A stretch of 64,000 nt of DNA from Lycocorax pyrrhopterus obiensis (taxonomy: Eukaryota > Chordata > Aves > Passeriformes > Paradisaeidae), in NCBI GenBank assembly GCA_014706295.1, contig JACSVZ010000004.1, forward strand, positions 86,745,047 to 86,809,046, in the 5' to 3' direction. Positions 55,001 through 64,000 of this stretch are shown one piece after another; the stretch's first letter is position 1, and each line of letters begins with the position of its first letter. Position numbers and translations under genes: made by a program. A model generated the notes under the pieces. The model did no database searches, was not told the DNA's origin, and saw only the letters and a list, made by a program, of their open reading frames with translations.

Positions 55001-58000
55001 TAGTTAATGAATTCTGTGGCCAAGTTTCAAAAACCTGGTTTTCATAATGACATATAGATAATTGAAATCATGCCTAGTAGGCATCTGGATTAAAATTATG
55101 AGCAGGATGTAATGGACCCAACCACTTTTGTGGAAACAAAATTCATTTCCATTTCTTTGTCAGAGCTAATCAAGCTCTTTTTAGATTTAAGGTTTGCTTC
55201 ATTCTTACTGTTACTTCTAGTGAGCCAGCCCCGTACCTTCATATAAGGGATGGAATATGCTCAATGCATTGAAACATGGACATTTTTTTCACAATTTGTT
55301 TTTGCCTGTTACTGATCCTAATTTCACATTCTATCAATCAGTTTCTCCTTCAACTGCAAAGAAACAATACATCCTTTACCCCACGGACCTTGACTACATA
55401 CAAACTGGCATCTGTTCAATCCCTTTTGCATTATACAGTGTATAATTTTACATTATATCCTTCAGTGTTGAGCAAAAGGGAATGATAGGAGATCCATGGA
55501 GGTTCTTGTTCTCCTATTAAGCAGTTGAGCAACCTCCCACTGGGACTGGGGCTCTGCAGGCCTCTGAATCTGTTGTAAATCCTTTTACGGTCACACTTTT
55601 GATTTTGACTGGATGTTTCTGGTTAGTTTAATCATATTCCTAATCAATTTAAGATTAGCAATTAGAAGTTTAATTAGAATTTCATGCTCTTAATTGTCAT
55701 TAAAAAGAGGAAATTCAAACTGAATTCTATGCTAATAGAGCATTAGGGCTGAACAATGGAAGTTTGGTTGTGTATGAAGCCAATAGCTGCTTAGGAACAC
55801 AGTTTGGCTTCTCGGTTTCTTATTGTCCCAAGGCATACCTAAATTACAACTTGCAATGGAGCTATAATTCTTCTGGGGCACTGGGACAGAAATGCCAGTA
55901 CAGAGAAGAGTGTGAAAGCTTCCTCATTCACCACAGTTCTGATGACTTACATCCTCATCACAGTTCTGATGAGATGGTGGGGTTGTCAGAAGTAGTTTGT
56001 GTCCATGTGTTGCTCACTATGATCTGGGTGGGTAGTACAAGGAAGAAAGTGGTTTCTTCCTCTGAATACCTTGTGAGCGCAAGGCAAGGCAAAGTTTGAG
56101 CTGGCTCTTGCGACTTCAGAAGGAAACACCAAAAAAAACAAAGTCTCCTACAACATTGTTAACTTGACTGCATTGCCAGTCCTTTCCAACTTGTGACATA
56201 TATTGAGCATAAATAAAGCTATAAATCGCTGTTCTGTGATCTGAAAGGAAAATTGATAAACATTCAGTTTTCATCTGATGTAATTTTAGCTTTTCATTCA
56301 AATCTTTATTCTACATTGACTGGTTTAAATATTCAAAATTATATTTAACATTTTTTTATGTAACATGGATGAATACATATATATATATATATATATAAAA
56401 CAGAACATTGTGTGTTCTTTTTATTACAGGTATGTGTCCTGTGCCTTGGGATGCCCATATGAAGGAAATGTCGTACCAGAAAAAGTGGCAGAAGTAAGAG
56501 TGAATTTCTGGCTTGTCTTTTTGATGAATCAAAAATACATTTTAAAATGTCTATAAGTAATTTTCTCTAGTTGATCATAAAAAGATCTTTAATGGATAAA
56601 ATTTAAGGAAAACAAGTAAAAAACATAGCTAATGCTAAAATTTGGTGCATAACCTCGCTTAACCGTATACAGTCAAATGTGAGAAAAATAGCATATTTTG
56701 ATTGTTATCAGTCATGAGAAAAAATATTATGCACTATTTCCTCTAGCAAGAAGGTAAGAAATTGCTTAAGGAAATAGACTCAAGCACATATGTCAGTCGA
56801 CTATGTTGTACAAGAGGGCTTCCAGCAGAATTTCTTGCTTTTAAATCCATTTTATGCTGGAATAAGCATACTGTGTTACCATTGGGCTTCTGGTGAGGGT
56901 CGTGTGATTGACACATGAACCAAAACTCATCCCCAATATGATTTCTTAAATTGCTCTACTGCCATGGTGGTATAAGTTGCACCTTCCCTCCCTGCCCTTT
57001 TTTCCTATTTAGAATAAAGGAAAAGGAAGAAGACATCTTAGTCCAGCCTTTTTTTCCCAGCAGAGAGATGAGTGAAACACAAGTGTAAAATTTTGCAGGA
57101 AGGCAAAGAGGGCATCAAAGCTTAAATGGACACTTAATCACCTATTTTTGTTGATCTAGCAGAATATCCAAACCATTATTTTTTAATTTGTAGCACTAGC
57201 AGCTAGTCAACAATCGTCTGATGTATTATGTTCTGTGTGGGTGGTTTTCAGGTCCTGTTCTCCTGCATCTTCTTCTAGTATACACTCCAGATGGAATTTG
57301 TGATAATACTTCTCCCACAGCAGCCACACATACTCAGACTCTTTGAAAAAAAAAAGCTAATTTGGAAGGTACTCAGTATTTCTAAATTTATTTGTTTTAA
57401 TATGAAGTGCAGGTTAGAAATGACACAGCTTTAGTTAGAGCAGTGATGACATACTGCTTACCATGTTCCCCAACAGGCTTCTTTCCATGTGTTGCTTGTT
57501 TTTTACCGACTCTACTTGCACAGAAGAGCTCCTTCTCAGTTTGCCAGTGGGATTGCTATTTAATGTTCTAGACCTGCAAACTTTTACTCACACAACTATT
57601 TTATTTTCTGTCTTCATCCTAGTAAGTGTCTTCTTGCATACCTCTCTCTATACCACTGTGTATGTGTTTATGAATAAAAGCTACTGCATTAAATTTTTTA
57701 ATTCCATCCCTGATTCAGCAAGCACTGATGTATATGTAGAAGCATCTGATGGATTTTATGTAAATACATCTACAGAATCAGCATTATCAAAATTACTGCC
57801 TGAGTTGCTAAACTATTTCAGAGAGCTGCTGCTCTGGTCATCATCTTTTTGGGATGGGAGCATTTTGACTCCCTTGACTGTGCATTGCAATCAGCAGCTA
57901 CGATTGAAAGGTTTAGGCAGTTTCTTCTGCAGTCAGTAACAGTGACCATTTTAATTTTTTTTTTAAGCAAAAGATTTTTTAACTGAAGCAAAGGCAGTTA

Positions 58001-60962
58001 GAAGAGGTGGATTATTTCAGACTACATGCATTATTACAGATTGTCGCAGACTAAATTAATTTCTGGCATACTAGATACATAACTGCTTTACACACAGTTA
58101 TCACGTGAGTGCAAACTTCAAATGCTTTCAGACTTCTGGAATCTATCAGATATATCTGTATGGTTCTTTATTTAAAACAAAGAAAGAAACAAACAGGTAT
58201 CATATTCTAAAATAAATTGCATAGTCCTATTTTATTACTCTGCTGATTCTTGAGATGGAGTCACTGCTTAACCATTTATCATTTTGTAGTTTGAGAATTT
58301 CAACTTTAGGAAGATAAAGCTTGAAAGTTGTTGGAAACACTGTATAACATCCTTGAAGCCAGTTGTGTAATCCACTATCTTCCCGTCACATGCTTGGCAG
58401 TTTTTATCTTTCTGCCTGCTTATTTCTCTCCTTATCTTCCTTTTAACCTAAAGCAGTGAATTCATTAAATTAAATATTATCCAGGACACATTCTGATCAA
58501 CGTATAGAAAATGTACCTACTTGTGTTTGAATATTGTTGGATCATTAAAATTTCCCTTACAGCACAAGAACTGCAGCTCTTTAGATTGTTAGTTGCTTAA
58601 AATAATCTATAACTGGATTATGATCTTTTGTATTCAATATAAGAGTATAGTTTTTGATGTTTCCAGGAGTAGGACTGTTCACGTGCCTAAGAGGTTGCAG
58701 TGCTGGTTCACCAATTCCCATTTTGATCAATGCTTTGTGTCAAGGCAGTGTTCCCAAGGGAGTAGCACAAGACTCATGCATAGGGAAACTGCTCAGTGGT
58801 GCAGAACACAGCCCTGTTCAATCAACAAAGCTGCAAGCTCATAATCACGTGCCGATTAAATAGAAAAAACAGTGTGTTCTCTTCTCCTTCCTCCGTAAAA
58901 ACGTAAGAGGCTGCCTTCTACTATGGTAGAATAGCAAATTCAGTACAAAAAACTCCCATTCGGCTTCCAAGCATTCTTATTCTTCTTGAAATTAAATATA
59001 GATCTCTTTTTAAGGATCTCTTTAAGGTTAGAGCATGACAAGTCAGTGATGATGCTCAGCTTGTTAGCAGTTTCACCCTCTCTTCTTCCATCTTTCAGAA
59101 CTCTGTATTCAGGGAGCTGGAAGACTTAAGGACTGAGCATGAAAAAGAAGTTAATGCAATATGATTTCTAGCAGTTTATATAGTCCAAGTTATAACTAAA
59201 ATGCTCATCTAGAAAAACTGAATCATGAATTAAAAAGAATGGGGGAAAAATGCAGTACGCTTCTTTGCCCTGATCTTAAAGAAACACTAAGGTTTGAGGT
59301 TTAACTGGATGTAATCCACCACTAACTGCAGATGATCCTTTTTTTTCTTACAACAGTGGTCTAGTTAAAATGCCTGCCATGTGTTGACGATATAAAAATA
59401 TGCTGTGAGATTAATCCCTTTTGCATTCCGGTGAATGTCCCTTTCTTAAAACGTATGTTGAATTTATGTGTATATAAACCAGGGAATCTGACTTTAAAGC
59501 ACAGTTTTACCACATTTGCAATAGTCATAGCACTTCCAAGCCTTAAACAGGATGATTCAGACTATTTGAAGTTCTTTTTCAGCTGTTCTTTGAATTAAGT
59601 GAACAGTAATATTAATCCAGCACTTCCGAGACTGCTGGTGCAGCACTTTGTCAGCTTCCTCAGACATGCTCACAGCAATTCCACTGATGAAGTCCTGGAA
59701 TTGTTTTAACAGCAGACTGCAGTGCAACTGAAGATGTCTTGGAAAAGGGTTGTATTTTTTCATTTCTAAACAGTTAGTTTCTAGACTGGGATTTCGTTCC
59801 AGTGGAGTGGTCTTTTGGGATCTTGCATACGCAGTAGGGAATCCTAAAGGGGACAAACATACTGAGCAGCTGAAAATAAGGTGGAACCTTTCCAAATAAA
59901 TCCAACAAAAATGAGATGGAAAGTTACTGCATTCAATTCCTGAAGCAATGTTTTCAGTAAAAACATGATTTTGTGCTTCTGAATGTGTTTCTCTCCATGC
60001 AAAAATTATGGAGCCAGACCTCAGTTCTCACTCATGCAAAGAACTCCTCAAAGATGTAATTCCTGAAATATTTAGGGCTCTACTTACATAAGTAAGACCT
60101 ATTTGTATATGGTTTTGTTTGATATTATGAAAATTTTTAAAACTTTAGAACTAGAATGGTAATTAAGTTGCAGTTTTGCTTTGTTAGTATTTTAATGTTT
60201 GATTTCATGAAAAGCAAGTAAAATTAATATTGCAAAATTAATATTGACTGAAGGATGTTAACATTTCAGTTTTCATTGATATTTTAAGTGCAAAGAGAAA
60301 GAAAAATCAAGCTTTTTGTTAATTATTTATTATCTTAGTTGGCTCCATGTAATATGCAAACAAAAGGACAGGTCTTTACCCTGCACAGTACGTGGAGAAA
60401 ACCAAACAGCTGGGAAATCCCCAGAGAGAAGAAAATGTTAGGAAAGGGCTTGACAGAAATGAAATTCATAATGTTAAAATTTTGCTTATTTGGATTCTGT
60501 GGGAGAGTCACAAAGCAAGTTTTTGATGGATTTGACTTGGTTGGCTATTCCACGTACAGAACGTAGCAGAACTATAATTTTAAAATAAGAGGATCTGTGG
60601 GATGTTCTTCAATGGCAGTTTTCAAGAATGAATATAGGGTGTCTGATAAATAGATACACCTCAGTAGGTCAAACCTAAAACCTGTACAGAAGTATGCCCT
60701 TTATAATGTATATTCTTGACCCTGTTTATACTCTTTTCTCTTGACCTCTTGGTGTTTTTCTGTTTCTAATCAGGTATCTAAGCGGCTGTACAGTATGGGC
60801 TGTTATGAGATCTCTCTGGGAGATACAATTGGTGTGGGGACACCTGGAAGTATGAAAAAAATGTTGGAAGCTGTTATGAAAGAAATTCCTTTGAGTGCTC
60901 TTGCTGTTCACTGTCATGACACGTATGGTCAAGCATTAGCCAATATCCTCACAGCCATACAG
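13596..60962 (+). CDS. HMGCLL1: HMG-CoA lyase-like 1, seven exons, 3' end beyond window
   Basis: Extramitochondrial HMG-CoA lyase, which cleaves 3-hydroxy-3-methylglutaryl-CoA to acetyl-CoA and acetoacetate (ketogenesis, leucine breakdown). The coding parts 13596-13700, 35563-35640, 36611-36718, 40035-40130, 41867-42015, 56430-56493 and 60774-60962 join in frame to 263 codons. All six introns are GT-AG. Residue 2 is glycine in MGTVPS, a myristoylation signal; there is no mitochondrial presequence, which separates it from HMGCL. TIM-barrel active-site residues are visible: R54/D55 ([10 protein letters not shown]), E85 (IEVTSFVS), D217 (SLGDTIGVG), H246/H248 (VHCHDTYGQ). These align with human HMGCL R41/D42, E72, D204 and H233/H235 at a constant offset of 13. 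About 75-80 residues, including the catalytic-cysteine loop, lie past the right edge. The start codon has a strong context (GCC ATG G). Identification is from recalled family sequence. Confidence 0.96.
13789..13927. repeat. 11-bp C-rich minisatellite, G-quadruplex-prone
   Basis: About a dozen tandem units of CGCCGCCCCCT, with some 10-bp variants, ending in CTCGCCCCTCC-type units near 13927. It begins about 90 bp after the exon 1 donor. The minus strand is a string of GGGGG/GGGG runs separated by short spacers, which is a strong G-quadruplex pattern. Such arrays often vary in length and are hard to assemble. Confidence 0.85.
14371..14498. repeat. 64-bp tandem duplication
   Basis: Two adjacent, almost identical 64-bp copies (14371-14434 and 14435-14498), each starting GGATGAGTGAAGGTGTCTGT, followed by a partial third start (GGATGAGG at 14499). 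The high identity suggests a recent duplication at the downstream edge of the CpG island. It has no coding content. Confidence 0.9.
15060..15125. repeat. T-rich low-complexity tract
   Basis: A run of T-rich sequence with interspersed C in intron 1. It is low-complexity, with no LINE or SINE body beside it. Confidence 0.7.
23079..23350. repeat. Unclassified modular repeat, locus 1
   Basis: Contains two copies of motif A, TGCCATTTGAGATGCC (degenerate copies at 23079 and 23333), and two copies of motif B, GACTTGTGCCCTTTCTG (23231, with a variant at 23151). The A-to-B spacing of about 72 bp matches that of locus 2 in the same intron (77 and 81 bp). I do not recognise the family; it could be an old DNA transposon, a satellite-like unit or part of an LTR. 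Confidence 0.45.
28140..28640. other. GC-richer block in intron 1, possible repeat
   Basis: About 500 bp, clearly richer in G and C than its surroundings, with a perfect 15-bp direct repeat, GGGTAGGCCTAGAGG, at 28257-28271 and 28284-28298. It has no open frame with a recognisable product. It may be an LTR or an old repeat, but no boundaries, TATA box or polyadenylation signal were found. Confidence 0.35.
29164..29620. repeat. Unclassified modular repeat, locus 2
   Basis: Motif A (TGCCATTTGAGATGCC type) occurs at 29164 and 29477. Each is followed by a GAGACCTG element (29239 and 29527) and a motif B-like GCCCTT(T)CTG (29247 and about 29560). This is the same order and spacing as locus 1 near 23.1 kb. 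The two modules at this locus are about 313 bp apart, suggesting a diverged tandem or nested arrangement of one family. Confidence 0.45.
34366..34830. other. GC-richer unassigned block in intron 1
   Basis: A moderately GC-rich stretch about 750 bp upstream of exon 2. It has overlapping open frames on both strands (for example 34553-34834 +) but no recognisable product and no splice-flanked exon resembling HMGCLL1. It may be an old repeat. Confidence 0.3.
35563..35640 (+). CDS. HMGCLL1: HMGCLL1 coding exon 2
   Basis: 26 codons, [20 protein letters not shown] followed by GLQNEK; acceptor TTTCAG|GAA, donor AAG|GTAACT, phase 0 on both sides. It carries the first barrel strand and the catalytic Arg54-Asp55 pair (human HMGCL R41/D42). 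Exon 1 joins it directly, giving a junction AQ|EP. Confidence 0.97.
35641..36610 (+). other. HMGCLL1 intron 2
   Basis: 970 bp, phase 0, GT-AG. It holds a short GT run near 35658 and is otherwise AT-rich unique sequence. Nothing else was recognised. Confidence 0.9.
36611..36718 (+). CDS. HMGCLL1: HMGCLL1 coding exon 3
   Basis: 36 codons, starting [20 protein letters not shown] and ending SSKWVPQ; acceptor CTATAG, donor CAG|GTATGT. It contains Glu85 in AIEVTSFVS, equivalent to human HMGCL E72 in the active site. Confidence 0.97.
36719..40034 (+). other. HMGCLL1 intron 3
   Basis: 3.3 kb, phase 0. AT-rich with no mobile element recognised. It has one perfect 16-bp direct repeat, TTTGTACAGAAGAATT, at 37324-37339 and 37354-37369 (30-bp period). 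Confidence 0.9.
40035..40130 (+). CDS. HMGCLL1: HMGCLL1 coding exon 4
   Basis: 32 codons, [20 protein letters not shown] followed by [12 protein letters not shown]; acceptor ATTTTAG, consensus donor GCT|GTAAGT. It encodes the VLTPN barrel strand typical of HMG-CoA lyases. Confidence 0.97.
40131..41866 (+). other. HMGCLL1 intron 4
   Basis: 1.7 kb, phase 0, GT-AG. A slightly GC-richer patch near 41290-41480 has overlapping open frames on both strands but no recognised product. No repeats were recognised. Confidence 0.9.
41867..42015 (+). CDS. HMGCLL1: HMGCLL1 coding exon 5
   Basis: 49 codons plus two bases, starting [20 protein letters not shown] and ending MNIPVRG. The last glycine codon is split GG|G with exon 6; donor TGG|GTAAAT. 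It carries the [10 protein letters not shown] segment characteristic of HMG-CoA lyases. Confidence 0.97.
42966..43027 (-). mobile_element. CR1 LINE 3'-tail fragment, antisense
   Basis: About 62 bp reading GATCACAGAACAGCAGTATG then a TTTAGGTTGAGAGAG and TCTGGAGATTGTCTTGTCC type sequence on the + strand, the reverse complement of a CR1 3' end (TCATAGAATGGTTTGGGTTG class). It abuts a sense CR1 at 43028, so the two tails point outward. Confidence 0.8.
43028..43690 (+). mobile_element. CR1 LINE, 5'-truncated, decayed
   Basis: The + strand translation in shifting frames gives [47 protein letters not shown] and [14 protein letters not shown], then [12 protein letters not shown] and HWNRL-like blocks, followed by the CR1 3' untranslated tail with AGATGATCTCTAAGGTTCC and a terminal TTCTATGATT at about 43690. 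It starts within the C-terminal part of the RT. Frameshifts make it dead. Confidence 0.93.
47846..47900. repeat. G/T-rich low-complexity tract
   Basis: Alternating G and T runs such as GGGGTTTTGTTGGG and GGTTTTTTGGGTGG in intron 5. Low complexity, with some G-quadruplex potential. Confidence 0.7.
48976..49029. repeat. (ATT)n microsatellite
   Basis: About 17 ATT units with one GTT interruption near 48988. It lies just left of an (AT)n run, forming a compound microsatellite likely to vary in length. Confidence 0.9.
49042..49059. repeat. (TA)9 microsatellite
   Basis: Nine TA units directly downstream of the ATT array, separated by about a dozen bases. Confidence 0.9.
50127..50166. repeat. A-rich low-complexity tract
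   Basis: Runs of A6-A8 separated by CC or CCC. It is not preceded by a recognisable retroposed sequence. Confidence 0.75.
51890..52780 (+). mobile_element. Ancient L2-like LINE, reverse transcriptase region
   Basis: Degenerate RT of an L2-type (CR1-superfamily) LINE. Near 52225-52260 a [16 protein letters not shown] segment resembles YRPISLLPFASK; at 52258 the frame reads [20 protein letters not shown] (compare LLERVVYNRCLQ); at 52421 it reads [16 protein letters not shown] (compare LLDLSAAFDTVDH); at 52682 it reads LSADNKLPL, a decayed YADD box. The spacings, 163 bp from the first of these motifs to LDLS and 264 bp from LDLS to the ADN box, fit the usual layout. The pyrimidine-rich sequence from about 51890 suits the C/T-rich sense strand of such elements. 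Frameshifts and stops show it is long dead. The ends are uncertain. A CR1 copy follows on the right. Confidence 0.7.
52985..53943 (+). mobile_element. CR1 LINE, 5'-truncated, decayed
   Basis: It starts at the RT block [20 protein letters not shown] (about 52995-53055) and runs through [44 protein letters not shown] and [15 protein letters not shown] segments. It ends in the CR1 3' tail with ATTCAATGATCCTTGTGAGT and TTTTGTGATTCTGT at about 53943. Frameshifts and stops show it is inactive. It is the longest CR1 copy in the window. Confidence 0.94.
53944..56376. other. Intron 5, right part
   Basis: Mostly unique AT-rich intronic sequence. It includes a homeodomain-site-rich block near 55620-55740, described separately, and a small imperfect direct repeat around CACAGTTCTGATGA (near 55932 and 55960). 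No gene was recognised. Confidence 0.6.
55620..55740. promoter_or_regulatory. Candidate conserved non-coding element
   Basis: At least five homeodomain-type cores occur in about 70 bp: TAATCA at 55629 and 55641, CAATTA at 55659, TAATTA at 55671 and TAATTG at 55691. The sequence is complex and has no repeat signature. It is suggestive of an enhancer, but function and conservation are inferred. Confidence 0.3.
56377..56396. repeat. (AT)10 microsatellite near exon 6 acceptor
   Basis: Ten AT units ending 33 bp before the first base of exon 6, in the usual branch-point region. Length changes here could alter acceptor spacing. Confidence 0.9.
56430..56493 (+). CDS. HMGCLL1: HMGCLL1 coding exon 6
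   Basis: 64 bases: one base finishing the split glycine codon, then [20 protein letters not shown] and E. Acceptor TTATTACAG, donor GAA|GTAAGA. The [10 protein letters not shown] segment is highly typical of HMG-CoA lyases. Confidence 0.97.
56494..60773 (+). other. HMGCLL1 intron 6
   Basis: 4.3 kb, phase 0, GT-AG. AT-rich with no mobile element recognised. A 158-codon frame at 57463-57939 (+) has no recognisable product. Confidence 0.9.
60774..60962 (+). CDS. HMGCLL1: HMGCLL1 coding exon 7
   Basis: 63 codons, starting [20 protein letters not shown] and ending [11 protein letters not shown]; acceptor AATCAG|GTA, donor CAG|GTAACT, phase 0. It holds Asp217 (GDTIG) and the metal-binding His246 and His248 in VHCHDTYGQ. 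The next coding exon, expected to start MGI(N) and to carry the GLGGCPYAKG catalytic-cysteine loop, is not in the window. Confidence 0.97.
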
Positions 60963-63900
60963 GTAACTTTGTTTCTCATTTTATATATACAATAGTAGGA
61001 TTCTTATTTTAATTCAATGTGAAATTTTAAAAAATCCTGCCATTAAAGAAATCATTAGAAGAGCAAAAAGGTACTCACTAAACTTTAGGAAATTATTGCT
61101 CACACATCAGATTGTCTACTAGTATTATTGTTGTTGGTTAAACCAGGAAATGTCAAACCTTATCTATTAATTACCTTCAATTCCATACAAAATCACTAAG
61201 AAACAGTGATGATTATTACATTTCATTGACATTAGATGAAGAAGAGACATTAAATAATTTTCTTCTGGTATCTCAGAATCCAGTTTTCTTTGGAACAGCT
61301 GTATGGTTTTTTTCACTAAACTAAAACTTCTATTTTACAGATGTGTCTAAATATAAAATTGAATAATGCATAATTACATCTTGATTTCAGATGGATAAAT
61401 CTAAAATATTGGTAGCTGTGTACACAGAATAGTCTAGATAATTTCATTACTGTTCATATGCCTTCATTATTCTTTTTTCTTTATCAGTTATACCTTCCAA
61501 GTAAGATTAGCAACAACTTTGTCTTATTTAATCAGCTGCGCCTAAATAATCAGAGCTAATTTCCATAAGAGATTTTTTCCCTTATGTTGATATATTTTTC
61601 AGAATAGGACACAATGCAGAAAAAACAGACTGCAAGTTCTAATGTAGTTTTTGTAAAGATATAATCTTGAGAAATATCTTAATACGAACATGCCTTCCTA
61701 AGGAGACCTACTGTTACTAAGTGTTACAGAATCAAAAACTGTTTACAAATTGTAGTCCTTCATTGTTCTATTTTATACTTAATGGCATCTTCTGTTTCCT
61801 TGCAATTCAGGCAGTCATTCTGAAGGTCAAACTTTCCTTTGTCTGACTTTTTATTTTGGCAGAGCTTGTATTACGTTATTTAGACACAATTGCGTCAACA
61901 GTATTAGTCGTATAAGCCACAAGAGGAAACAAGGAAAGTTTCAATATGGGAATCTGCAGGTATTCAATGAAATAGGGAATGACAAAATCTGGTGAAAAAG
62001 GTTCTAACTTTTACTCACAACATTCACTATTCACCCTTACTCACTTTTACTGTTGCAAATGTGTGTGTATGTACCATGGGATAAATAAATTGCTAATTTC
62101 ACAGTTAGCTTTAGTTGCAGATGCAATAGCTAAAAGCATGAAAACCCCTGAGCATGGGAGGAGTTGGCCATAAAAATACTTGAAGCATAGTTTTTCAAAT
62201 CCTTCCTTAAAATAATTTCTGTCATGGTGCCTACTAACACTGAACAATGGCTATGCTTTGTTAACTCCAGTATTTGTTGTAAGTGATTCTTGTCTCATGT
62301 TTACCTCTTGCTCCTATCTTTTTATTTAGTTCTTAAACCCTGTGAAAGCTAAAGGTATAAAAAACCTCTTAGGTACCTAATGTGCAGTTTAGGATAATTA
62401 ACATGCAAATTCAAGAGAGCAAAACACTTAAAAAGAAATTCCTATGCAGCCTTCTCAGATTTCTGGGAAGCCAGGGGTGCCTGAGACCCACCAGAAAACT
62501 TCCCTCTGTGCTCAAGGTCTCCTACAGTACATGTCTAAAGGTGCAGTGGTTTTGGCTGAACTGAACTTGTCATAGAGTTTGCCAAAAGTCCTTGATGAAG
62601 CAGGCATTACACAGTCTCTCTGACTGGCTTTGTGCAAGCAGTTCCTTGGCTCATTTAAAGGAAGGTCCCCAGGCTTTTGGATCCTCAAACAGGTCCTGCA
62701 CCTCACAGCGTCTTCTCTTGTCTCTGGTCAAAAAAACAAGGCAGCTAGCAGTGAATTACAGCTAAGCAATACTCCTGAAACAGGACAGTTGCAGGTCGGC
62801 TGTGTGGTGAAGTGCTGAAGCCAGTGGATCAGAGCACCCAGGTCACTTCTAGTCCCTGCTGTCAGGCTTGCCTGTGCTTTCCTTTCTACCAAAGATACAG
62901 GAATGGCAGAGCACTGGAATAAAACCCCTTGTCTTCAACTCAGCTGCTGTTTCCTGAACCAAACACTTCTCAGACACAATTCCTTTCCCTTTCCCCGTTA
63001 TGGGTCTGTGTGACCGACACAGTATTTCATCAAGAGTGAAATGTGTTTGGGGATCATAGAAATAATAGGCTACAGTTATTGCTTGAAAACAAGTTTAAAG
63101 AACATTCAGCAGACAAATTACACTCTTCCTGAGACATCGCTGAACAACCTCAAGTTGAGTACTGTTGTATTGTGTATTGTATTTCCTAAGAATTAATGAA
63201 TGACAGCTGGAAAGCCACAAATCACTCTGCACTAATTCAGGCATTGCTTCGATGGGAGATCTCCTAGGAGTGGAAAGAGTTGCTGGTGATTCAGTAAGTG
63301 ATTTTTTATACAGATCACATTGTTTCATGCAGGATTATACTGCCCAGAATATTTTCTTTCATTTGGGGCTGATCCAAAGTCATCTAGAACTGACAGGCCG
63401 TATCTGTATAAGAAATTAGCAGGGCAGTAGTCTTGCAGTTTTAGTATTCAGTTTTATATGTGTTGTTTTAGCAAAAGGATAGGTAGTGAAAGATGGGAGA
63501 GAGATTAGCCAACTTTTAAAGCATAAGTAATTTTTTGAATTGCTGAAGGCAGTAATACAGATAGAAAGGAAATTCACTTTCTTTTATGAAGAGAATCTGT
63601 GTAAAAATGTGAGGAACGCGAAGTGATGCTTCAGAAAAAGCCAGTAAACGTTTAAAGTAGAAAAATGACTGGCTCTTTGTTACATGGCTTAATATAAAAC
63701 TACTGGAGTGTAGAATTTACCAAAGAGACAATTCAGAAGATGGGAAGTGATGTGGAGATCTAGTTAGAGGTTATGGTATTTTGAGTAAAGTTACATGTGT
63801 GGGTTAGCTAATGTGACAAACACATAGTGTAGCTAAAAGAAATAGTAAAACCTTTATAGGAATTTGTTACAGACCTCCAAGGAAGGGTAAAAAGATGGGT

Positions 63901-64000
63901 CAGGAAGCTTCTTTCTGGAGAGGCCCTGGTAAGGTAGGCCATTGATCTAAGGAGATTTGAGATTCATTGACAATTGACTCCCGTTGTTTGTATAGAATGG
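60963..64000 (+). other. HMGCLL1 intron 7, left part
   Basis: At least 3 kb of intron after donor GTAACT. No further HMGCLL1 exon was found. A slightly GC-richer patch lies near 62440-62960. Short frames such as 63095-63328 (minus) look like chance. No mobile element was clearly recognised. Confidence 0.75.

Larger units (their letters stand above)
42016..56429 (+). other. HMGCLL1 intron 5
   Basis: 14.4 kb, phase 2. It contains an antisense CR1 tail joined to a sense CR1 (42966-43690), an L2-like LINE (about 51890-52780), another CR1 (about 52985-53943), compound ATT/AT microsatellites (48976-49059), low-complexity G/T- and A-rich tracts (47846-47900, 50127-50166) and an (AT)n run just before exon 6. 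In 43691-48970 and 49060-51880 I see no gene, RNA gene or clear transposon. Confidence 0.85.

Noticed and set aside
57463..57939. 158-codon + strand frame in intron 6
   Set aside because: No family resemblance, no sign of an exon, and Leu/Phe/Ser-rich composition expected from T-rich DNA. I cannot exclude it without homology data.
60963..64000. Last HMGCLL1 coding exon
   Set aside because: I looked for codons for MGINVVDSA and GLGGCPYAKG and found none. It must lie beyond the window.
1..64000. tRNA, rRNA, CRISPR array, prokaryotic operon or phage content
   Set aside because: No cloverleaf with A and B boxes, rRNA core motif, regular spacer-repeat array or dense gene packing is seen. The window is ordinary vertebrate intron and intergenic DNA.

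Overview
The window looks like nuclear DNA from a bird, probably a neoavian or passerine species. It is AT-rich, with long introns separating short exons. It contains several 5'-truncated CR1 LINE copies with their typical bird 3' tails, and ERV-type solo LTRs of a kind common in birds. There is no bacterial, plasmid or phage content. The only host protein-coding gene I can support is HMGCLL1 (3-hydroxymethyl-3-methylglutaryl-CoA lyase-like 1) on the + strand. Seven coding exons lie between 13596 and 60962, and the gene runs off the right edge before its last coding part.

Layout. Positions 1-13100 are intergenic and hold a CR1 copy (about 855-1725), a possible conserved non-coding block (about 3300-3700), an ERVL-type solo LTR with an intact 5-bp target duplication (6261-6778), a short CR1 tail (about 6893-7000), a second LTR-like element (about 10911-11293) and an unrecognised coding-like stretch (about 12682-13000). 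A CpG island (about 13130-14370) holds the HMGCLL1 promoter, exon 1 and two GC-rich minisatellites. Intron 1 (about 21.9 kb) is mostly unique AT-rich sequence, with a recurrent degenerate repeat family at 23.1-23.4 kb and 29.2-29.6 kb. Exons 2-5 lie between 35563 and 42015. Intron 5 (about 14.4 kb) holds two CR1 copies, an old L2-like LINE whose reverse transcriptase motifs can still be read, and microsatellites. Exons 6 and 7 are at 56430-56493 and 60774-60962. The last 3 kb is intronic.

The seven exons join in frame to 263 codons. All six complete introns are GT-AG. The joined protein carries the HMG-CoA lyase residues equivalent to human HMGCL R41/D42, E72, D204 and H233/H235 at a constant offset of 13. 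It also has an N-terminal MGxxxS myristoylation signal instead of a mitochondrial presequence, which is the hallmark of the extramitochondrial paralogue. The missing last part should carry the catalytic-cysteine loop.

I found no convincing new biological system. The observations most worth following up are the repeat architecture of the HMGCLL1 promoter, the modular repeat in intron 1, the fossil L2-like LINE, the two non-coding blocks rich in homeodomain-type sites, and the coding-like stretch upstream of the CpG island.
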